DNA from: Lichina pygmaea
Taxonomy: Eukaryota > Ascomycota > Lichinomycetes > Lichinales > Lichinaceae
DNA: 64,000 nucleotides
Direction: 5' to 3'
Assembly (NCBI GenBank): GCA_963422465.1
Contig: OY730171.1
Span: forward strand, 2,790,001-2,854,000
Positions within the stretch are counted from its first letter, which is position 1; every line of letters starts with the position of its first letter. Below the pieces are notes generated by a model. That model saw only the letters and a list, made by a program, of their open reading frames with translations. It made no database searches and had not been told where the DNA came from. The translations under genes and the position numbers were made by a program. Shown piece after piece: positions 56,161-64,000 of this stretch.

Positions 56161-58571
56161 CCATGGCGGGGTGCTGAGTATCTGCGTCGAGTCTTCGATC
56201 CCCCGGTGTGGTCAGAGAGTCACCTTGGCCCACCTGTGTCGGCTTTGGCCTGGTGTTGTGCCAGGGCGGCGCTGTCGTCCCCGTCGTGGGGCGAGTTGTC
56301 GTCGGATCCGGCCACAGTTGAGCTATGCCAAGGCATAGCGCAGAGTTGACATCCCGTGCAGGGTCTCTGCCACGCTTCCCCGCAGTCCTGAGGCCTTTTG
56401 CGCTCCGCCGTGTACGCTCACCCCTAGGTCCTGCTTCGGAGCGCCGGGTTGCCAGCCCGGAGCCCACGCTCCAACTGCAGTTTGCTCCTTGAGCCTGTCA
56501 TTTGCAGCCTGAGCCTGCACTCTGTACGGACCGGCATGCGCTTCTGTCCTCTCAGGCCATATAGACAGTCTTGTAGTAGGCCCAGACCCTACTGCCATCA
56601 CCGCCATTATATGCCACACCCCGCAGCTCTCGCTGTTTCACGTTACCTCTGTAGATCTCTCATACAGAGGCCGACCATGCCTCGCAGGCTCTACGGACCC
56701 TGCAGGCCATGCCAGCACCTGCAGGACCGCCTTTCCAGCCCACTAACCAAGTAGGGAGAAGTCTCAATCTGCCCGCTGTCACCTGTGGGGCCCCGGCTGT
56801 GCGTGGTGACCCACCGGAGTCTCCAGTACTGGAGAGTCTCCAGTGCCCCGGCCCCGGTCCGTAGGTGGTCTGAAGAGAGAATCCGTGGCAAGACCTTAGG
56901 CAAAACCATCAAGCCAGCACTTTGGCTATCACACAGCCCTCAGGTACTGGAGCAGCAGACTACCTTGGGGCCACCTGCTCGCCTTCTTGCACACACAGTC
57001 CCTGTTTGATTAACAACACCGCGGTACAGATATCGCTCCCCCCCCTACAAGATCCTTGATGCATTAGCTGCTGGAGACTCTGCTAGGAGGGGGTGTGCGA
57101 TGAGAACTTCTCTCAACTACTCCAGAGGTGCCCTGTCAGATATCTAGACTTCACATCCACCAGTTGCAAGGCTGGCTTCGGGCCGTAGCGTACACAGTAG
57201 ACATCTGTCGGGTGGTTCTCATAACCAGTTTGGTCGAAGTCCTCTGTTCTGCTGATGTCACTTCATGGGGGTGTCCAGGGTGTCTGCGCAACACCTCCGG
57301 TGGCCTGTCACTCCATGGGCACCAGCAGCTTGACCAGTGACTCAATTAGCTCTCAGTGCAGCGACTACAAGCAGCTTGGGAGACTGCCTGCCATCACTGC
57401 CCCGAGGTTCCCAGCCTGCACCACGTGGAGGTTTGAGTTGTCGCAGGCTCTTTGAGTGTGTTAAACCCACCAAATTTGCTAGTAGTAGGTACACACTTTC
57501 AGCACACACTCCAGTCCAATACCCCCGTGCCCCCATCTGTATATAACTATTGTCGACTGGAGACTGTCTGGAGAGTTGCCCAGGGATTTGCAGGGGTGCT
57601 GGAGCTACAAGGCAATGGCCTGCTCTGAGCGGGGAGAAGATGATTATTGTTGATGCTCTCTCAGACCCGAGGGCTATACGGCCCCCTATCCAGCTGACTA
57701 ACACCACTGACTAAGCCAGCCTCAGCCCTGTGGCCGCAACAAGGGGTGTCGAGATCAGCTTCCCCCTGAGCGACGGCTAGATTGTTGTAACGCACGTGAC
57801 GGTGTGCAGAGTTTCCCTCTTCTTCTTCCTTGTCGTCGCTCCTAGATTCTAGTTAGTTAGACCAATCTGAACACTCATTCAGTCGACCAGTTGTCGGCTT
57901 TCAACTATTCTCTCTTCATTGACGAAAGTTACTTTCTCAATCAGTGGTGGTCCCGCATGAAGATAAGTACTCGTACTTCCAAAATTTTGAGGGCATCAAG
58001 CCCATGACCAACATGGCTCATATAACTACGAACGCTACTGCAAAGTTGACTGCTGGATGTGACTGGTAAAAATTATGACTGAGAATACATGACATGGAAA
58101 ATTGGAAGTTTTGTGCCTCATGTGTCCTGGCTGTACATAGTGTTCACAGAATTCCTAGGGTCAAATGGAGTGGCTTGGTACATTACTATGTGCCCACCTG
58201 CACTACCAACACTGAAGGTGGAGGAACCACACTGGAGTGGTAGAAAGAGTGTACTGCTAGTACAATTAAAAGAGGTGCTGATAACAAAACACTTTCCGTT
58301 CACACTTGAAGGTAAGAATTTTCTCCGTGTTTAAATTCGGTGTCGTGAGAGAAGCCACAGACAGGCAAACAAGAAAGTAGCAGTTGAGAAGGTTGCTAAT
58401 AAAATGATCAAAACATCCCGCTATAAAGATGAATGCTTCACCTCTTCAGATCAGCCGTATTTGGAGATGGATCGGCTCTTCATGTTCTTCACAAAATCCT
58501 GTCAGCACTACAAAGCATCGCTACCACATACTCTCCAACTCGGACAGATGGTACAAGCTGCCCTCGAGGCC

Positions 58572-59371
58572 TCACAGGGGCTTGGGCCGCACTACCCGAG
58601 ACCTTCCTGGGCCGGTTGACGGTCCAGGCTTAATTGAATCCTTCATCGAGCCCCAAAGTCCGCGGCCAAAGTCTTGCACATCCTTCGCCGACGGCATGAG
58701 GGGCACATTGAGCTGCCAATTCCTCGACCGGGATCGGTCGCCCGACAACACAGGAGAAGCATCCGTCTTGTACAGCGTCTGCATCGCTTGTATGACTTCA
58801 TCCATGGACGGTTCTTCCAGAAACCGCCGCTTTTTGCCCTCGGTCGACTCTTCGCGTCTTGCACCGAGCTCTTCAGGAGCAGTTGCGGGGGAGTCTTCAA
58901 CGTCGAAGCCGCGCGACAGGGTCTCGCAAAATTGCTCGTACAAGTCATAGTCCATATTGCGCTGCGACCGATCGTTCTAAAAGGCCGAATCGGTGAGCAC
59001 CGCACGTGCGCCCTAGACTTGCAGACTTCTTCCGCGCCGACCTGAACCTACCTTGAGATATCCGGCCAAGCATTTCAGATATTTAGAGTAGAGCTCTTTC
59101 TTCTTATCCCCGCCATACGTCGGGTCTGGGACTCCAGGTACTTTCTGGTCGGAAGATCCGTCAGTTTCCGCCTCTGCCCAGTCCGGCACCCACGCCATCC
59201 ACGTACCTTTCTCAAAAACGGAAAGAAGTCACGAAATCCGGGCTCCCTCTTGGCTAGGCTCTTCGAGGAGGAGATAGATGGGACGATAGTCGAGTCACGC
59301 GCAGTGACAGTCGCGGCCGCGGCGCCGACGAGGCATATAAAAGCCGATGTTAAGAGGCGAGCGGAACGCAT
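58572..59371 (-). CDS. Predicted secreted protein, function unknown
   Basis: Exons in transcript order are 59371-59207, 59144-59052 and 58976-58572, all phase 0, giving 220 aa. Residues 1-24 look like a signal peptide (RLLTSAFICLVGAAAATVTA). A KR pair at 41-42 could be a Kex2 site after a short propeptide. The mature part is charged and helical, with only two Cys residues in KYLKCLAGYLK and EQFCETLSRGF. It has a segment MDEVIQAMQTLYKTD and a basic C-terminus. The introns have GTACGT and GTAGGT donors and a clear CTGAC branch in the first. No family was recognised. It sits at the edge of the LINE-bearing region. Confidence 0.75.
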
Positions 59372-60131
59372 GGCGGATCAAATGATGATCTAGACAGGAA
59401 TGGACAGCGGTATCGTGGCAGTAGCACCAGCAGGAGTAGTAGTAGCAGCAGCAACACTATTGCTTGGCATCACCACTCGAATACCAGCAGCAGAAGACGG
59501 GTAGGCAGAGGCCATCTTATATCAACTGTATGCTTTGGCCAGAGAGACCGAACCGCTGGAGAAGGGCACGAGGGGATAGTGTTCGCAGAGGAACCACAGC
59601 CACGACGAGAATTGCACAACACGAAAGAAAACAGAGTTGTTCCGGAGATGGACAAGTGAGGTCGTCTCTGGAAAGACAGTACGGAGGTATGCTCGGTACG
59701 AGCTTGGCAAGTCTCGTCAGTTTGACTCTCGCCCTCGGAGGTGGATCCGTGGCAGAACAAAATATGGCTGTCAAGATGCTTGCATGGAAGGCTTTCCACG
59801 CAGCCTTGCATACGTAGCTGTCGATGCAATCCAGACATCGCGCAACGGAGATGTCATATCATGTACAACGTACAAAAGTACATGCGTAAGATGGCTGAGC
59901 TCGACACAGGTGATTCTGATCTTCCCCGACATCGTCGTCGACATCGTCGTCGACATTGCCGGGATGAAACAGCGAAGGTTTAGTATGCGAGCCAATACGT
60001 GCTCGTAGGCTTGTACATTTGCAGGTTACAGTGACCTACGAGGTCGCCGACAAGAGTATCAATATCACCACACAACTGGAGACGTACGTCTACAGGATTG
60101 TGCCCCAGCTGATTTCCAGGCAGTCGTTGAT

Positions 60132-60168
60132 GCCAGCGGTGGCCAGCGGTGGCCAGCGGTGGCCAGCG
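60132..60168. repeat. 10-bp tandem repeat, unit GCCAGCGGTG
   Basis: Three full units and a partial unit lie head to tail without spacers. Confidence 0.9.
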
Positions 60169-61254
60169 TCGTCACACGAAGTCGCACGACAACGTACTTG
60201 TAGGGGGAAGCTGACATGTCTCAACCCTTTTGTTGCTATGAGGCTCTAAGCTCTAAAATATACGTTGCGGGTACCGATCAACATTACTTTTGACGATAAC
60301 CTTCCATGTACGGCGAGCATGTGACGAGGTCTCAGCTCGGAGATTTCCGGACACACCGAGCATCCGGAGCATACTCGTACTCGCATGTACTCGTACGGAA
60401 GTACGGCTCAAGCTACGGAGACAACACTAGTGTGATACCCTGTGATCTCGAAGTCCAGCGACCGTGTCAAATCACTGGGCCGACCCTGCCGTGCCGCCCA
60501 AATCCCCGCTCAGGCCATCGGGTCCCCAAGTTCCTCGACACTCCAGCAACTTCAAAACGACAGCAGATGACTTAGAAGGGGTGTCTACATGCTCAGCATT
60601 TTCGCAGACTTGGCTGGTGGTATCCGGACATCGCCAGGCAATCGTCGATGCAAACAGAAATCATATTAAATTGCATTGTACGTTGTGTGGGGGACTTTGG
60701 CTCTGGAATTGACTTTCGGTTGTACTGCGCTAGCACTGTTTTGGTCAGAATTGGTATCAGAGCATCCGCCGCTTCTGAGCTCCAGCCTCGTACGAGGGTA
60801 CGTACTTTACATGTTACTGTACGAACGGCGGGCACGAGCACGGTGACACGTGGGGCCCGAGCGAAGCAGGGAGCTGCTACTGTACGTATCGTACTCTCAT
60901 CATGTCCCACTGGCTCTACCACATCCCTGTGGTATGGCCGACCTTGTTCGATACCAAGTGATCCTCAGTGGCGACGACCATACTTCGTGTTGCTTTAGCG
61001 AGGATCATCAGCTTTAGTCCAACCCGTTGGCCTTCTGAGCCATGAAGTCTGTTCATAGCACTAGTGAGTGAGACCCCTGGTGACACGGGCCTGTTCCTTC
61101 GCTGGCCTGTCGCACACGGAGTTGCTATTGCTGGAAGCTCTGGGCTGTGTGCAGAGGCCTCTGGATATCAACGGCCGTGGACGACAGCCGGAGCTTTACC
61201 ACATCAGATCTCTACCGAACTGACATCACATCCCAACACTATGTTGCCAGTCGT

Positions 61255-61305
61255 AGCAGCAGCAGGAGCAGCAGGAGCAGCAGCAGGAGCAGCAGCAGCA
61301 GCAGT
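61255..61305. repeat. AGC/AGG trinucleotide repeat
   Basis: About 17 triplets alternate between AGC and AGG. It is not in a supported gene. Confidence 0.85.
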
Positions 61306-62293
61306 ATCACGAGCCTGGGCCTAAGTCCGAACCCAAACCCGAGGCCTGAATCTGAGTCCGAGCCCAAGACTGAGCCCGAGCAGCAGCAGCATGCGAGAAC
61401 AAACACTCATGTCTTGGACACAAAACTCTAAAATCAATTATTGGGAGAGAGTACGGAAGGATAGTTCTAGGCGCTTCTATTGTCCCAGGGGAGTTGGACG
61501 TGCTGTGCTAGAGAACGGTGGATCGCATGTCGGGAAGTCTCGGTCCTGCCTGGACAAAGAACAAGCTAAGAAAAATGACTAGCAAGCTCGTATCGGAAGC
61601 ACACTAGTCACATCGGTCTCTCGCTCACGTTGTGTGGCTCGCAAGTGATCATGTCAGTCAGTCAGCAAAGCCAGCAAAATCAGGGACGTCTATAACCTCA
61701 GTGATGATGACGATCGTGCAAGAGCTGGAAAGTTCAATGAGTACATCTAAATATTGTTCGGTCGTGGATCTTTGAGACCGATTTCGTCATAGGTTTCGTT
61801 GTTGAGTCAAACCTGTCATTGAGCTGTGGGAAGAATTCCGGAGCAGTATTCCGGGAGGGAGAAGTCTTCTGGAAGGATAAAAAGAGAGGCCGGATGAAAA
61901 GTGCTCTTGATGTACTGTAGAAAGCGGCAAGACGGAGGTGAAGAGTGCAGTGTATGGGGTATCACTGCGCCCCTTGGCACAGGTAAATCTAGAATGAACA
62001 AAAGTGAAGAAAAGTATTTGTGTCATCGGTTTTCCATGTTAATTTTATCCTTGGCTCATACCACACCACCTTAACGATTGTTGTTCGAACAGTACGTCGG
62101 ACGTTCGACGATATAGCTACCACTAGCTAGAGAAAACCCGTAGAAAGACTTTCGAAGGCAATAGTTGGATCAAGTTGCCCAGTCGCTAGGATCAAGAGAC
62201 TGAGTGTGGATCTTCTCTGCGCCATTGTCTTGCGAATTGCACCAAGCCACTGGATCTGCAAGATCACCAGCCGAACCACGTCGTCTGCCGTCG

Positions 62294-62726
62294 CTAGTAA
62301 CCACCCCTGCCGCCGGCCGTCTGCTGTACGCACTGCGTGGTCTTCTCGCAACCATTTCGGCATGTTGAACACCCACCTGGCTCGATCTGTTGGTGGCCAT
62401 CGCCGGCTGGACGGGCTTGAAGGTTGGGCTCACCGGCAGTGAGAACAGTGCTCGTCGTGGGACAGCAACGATCCTGTCACGGTTAGCTTGAGGGGAAACC
62501 CCTACGTAACGTACATGAGGGGAGTATAACACACCTTGCAAGGTTGCGTGAATGTCTCGGTGCTATAACGGGCCGGAGCGGATGGACATAACCCGGCGAA
62601 AGTGCTGCAGAACAAGTTGGCCGACTGTAGAATCGGGATGAGTTGTGTGTTGCACTAGAGGATATCAGCATCGATTGCTTTTGATGTCTCACTTACACCA
62701 TGAGGCTCCCGCTGGTGCTGGGCAGA
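62294..62726 (-). CDS. Possible Cys-rich multi-exon protein (5' end not resolved)
   Basis: Two minus-strand exons join well in phase 0: 62654-62535 (40 codons, from CNTQLIPILQSANLFCSTF to FTQPCK) and 62473-62294 (DRCCPTTSTVLTAG... GGCSTCRNGCEKTTQC... then a stop). The intron between them has a CTAAC branch and a GACAG acceptor. A 30-nt micro-exon at 62726-62697, after a strong pyrimidine tract and before a GTAAGT donor, may precede them. Upstream, a Thr-rich frame near 62820-62930 (LFTTTELSKTPVVITS) could belong to the same gene. Eleven Cys in about 100 residues suggests an extracellular protein, but no start or signal peptide could be joined in frame. Treat it as a hypothesis. Confidence 0.3.
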
Positions 62727-62942
62727 CTAGAGCGGAGAAAGAAAAAAGAGAAGGACGAGCAAGCCCGGCCACGCCTTGCTGAGTTCTCTTGAGGGCAGCT
62801 GGGGCAACGACGGCATAGATAATACGGGAAGGTCGTCATAGTCGGGACTATGACGACATCATAGGTCGTGATGAGCGAGGTGATCACTACTGGGGTCTTC
62901 GAGAGCTCAGTGGTGGTAAACAGAGTCCCGGCACATTGAGTG

Positions 62943-62945
<3 letters not shown>

Positions 62946-62975
<30 letters not shown>
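62946..62975. repeat. (GGC)10 trinucleotide repeat
   Basis: This is an uninterrupted GGC run, which reads as poly-Ala in one frame of the minus strand, just upstream of the doubtful Cys-rich gene. Confidence 0.9.
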
Positions 62976-62976
<1 letters not shown>

Positions 62977-64000
62977 CATAGCCGTCATCGGCATCGACTC
63001 TGACGACGGCCCTTTGTGGATCAACTCAGTCATGATGCCTATCCCAGCGTTGGAATCGACCTATCCAAACACCCAAACAGCGTGTGAGAGCAAAGGCAGA
63101 TGCATCTCCACAGGATTCGGGATCGTTCGTTGAGCTACTGGCTTCGACAGGCACCGGGTTGAGGTCCATCAGGGCCATTGTGCAGGTCCTTATAGATGCT
63201 CTCAAGAAGGTCGTCTTTCTCCATGCCGAAGCGGGTGTTCAGCTGCGTCGAGGGCGCTCCCGACGGTAAAACCACGGTACGGTACGGCTTGAGTTTTCAG
63301 CTGAGGTTGACCAAGTCACCAACAAGGCTTGCGAGGGTGCACGATGTAGGTTCCCTCAGAACGGGTAGGGTAAACGTGACCCGAGGTTAGTGGTGTGTAA
63401 TATATTGCACTGTGCCCTTGCGACATGTAAGCCAGCACCTGCTCCACTAATCTCGGCGTCAAGGGACAAAGCCACTCCACATCTCAGGCACAGATCTAGC
63501 CTGCCATGTGGCGTCTGCGGGGCCTATTCATTGCTCAGCTGCGACCTATTTCTAGTCGGCTGTCAGCACGACTCGCCCTGTCAATGACGTAACTGGCCCC
63601 GAACATTCATACTGCTCGTACGCCAGGGACGCCCCACCTCCCGGAGAGGTGTTCGCCACCTCAATAGTACGGTAAGTACTTATTCGCTTTCACCGAGAGC
63701 ATCAGTTTCAAACCACCATAATTCCACAAACCCATACCGGTAGTACCGAAGCCGACAAAACAACTCTAAGCAAAAAGAGCCTCCAGAGGGCGCCCCTAGC
63801 AGCTGGCCGTCGGGAGCAAAGGCGTGCTCCGAAAGGTGTTATCGACTCAAGGCCACCGCGCGCAGAAAGCAGAAGGAGAATGCAGCAGGACAATCGTGTG
63901 CATAGCTAGCCAGCCTCCTAGGGCTCTCGGTCGCAGTCGTCTCGGGACTGCAGGCGCAACCGGAACCTCTCTCTCTCTCTATCTCTCAATCGGACCTCTC
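62976..64000. other. Right-edge sequence without recognised genes
   Basis: Only short ORFs are present. A CT run lies near 63968-63986 at the edge of the window. Confidence 0.5.

Larger units (their letters stand above)
53600..58571. other. Repeat-rich 5-kb region, mostly element remains
   Basis: This holds G runs near 53619 and 54431, a GTT/GCT microsatellite, a (CAA)n dispersed repeat, a LINE fragment and, between about 56160 and 57780, GC-rich sequence with broken minus-strand frames that may be the 5' part of the LINE or another decayed element. From 57800 to 58571 I see nothing recognisable. Confidence 0.5.
59372..62293. other. Gene-poor region
   Basis: About 2.9 kb with no supported gene. 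It includes CAG/TAG-rich sequence (59425-59500), a 10-bp tandem repeat, an AGC/AGG repeat and TACG motifs near 60385-60405. Confidence 0.5.

Noticed and set aside
51494-59371. P450 plus secreted protein considered as a biosynthetic gene cluster
   Set aside because: No synthase, cyclase, transporter or pathway regulator lies between them; the interval is mostly element remains.
60132-60168. Tandem 10-bp repeat considered as a CRISPR-like array
   Set aside because: There are no spacers between units, and the organism is a fungus.

Overview
The window comes from a filamentous ascomycete. Genes are interrupted by short spliceosomal introns (about 50-215 nt, mostly 50-110) with GT...AG ends and CTGAC/CTAAC-like branch points. 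The protein repertoire is eukaryotic and fungal: a 20S proteasome subunit, a nucleoporin, an Sm protein, Zn2Cys6 and C2H2 regulators, F-box proteins and a P450. Protein similarity suggests Sordariomycetes, perhaps Hypocreales; this is inference. I found no operons, prokaryotic genes, CRISPR array, rRNA or confident tRNA. All exon models were built by hand; for the 17 better-supported models (including the single-exon genes) the reading frames close across every proposed intron.

Layout. 0.2-21.5 kb is a gene-dense housekeeping block: PUP1 (-) diverges from NUP159 (+), followed by a Zn2Cys6 regulator (-), a three-KH RNA-binding protein (-) and a BLM/Sgs1-type RecQ helicase (+). 21.5-25.5 kb is gene-poor and holds a tRNA-like repeat and a strong inverted repeat. 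25.5-30 kb is a compact set of small conserved genes: PKR1, SMD1, MTQ2 and SDH7. 30-36.6 kb is sparse, with a small Cys/His protein, a Cys-rich F-box-like protein, a predicted secreted protein and a LINE fragment. 36.8-49 kb carries a GTPBP1-like GTPase, a C2H2 regulator and a large F-box protein. 49-64 kb is the most repeat-rich part: a dispersed repeat interrupted by a solo LTR, a P450, a larger LINE fragment, a second predicted secreted protein and a doubtful Cys-rich gene near the right end.

The conserved genes serve separate core functions: protein turnover, mRNA export, splicing, genome stability, V-ATPase assembly, translation-termination factor methylation and succinate dehydrogenase assembly. 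They do not form one pathway. The P450 has no PKS, NRPS or terpene cyclase beside it, so there is no visible biosynthetic cluster. I did not find a convincing new multi-gene system. The best leads are the nested solo LTR with its empty paralogous site, several perfect palindromes in promoters, a window-wide TACGGAGTAC hairpin motif, and two secreted proteins next to LINE fragments.
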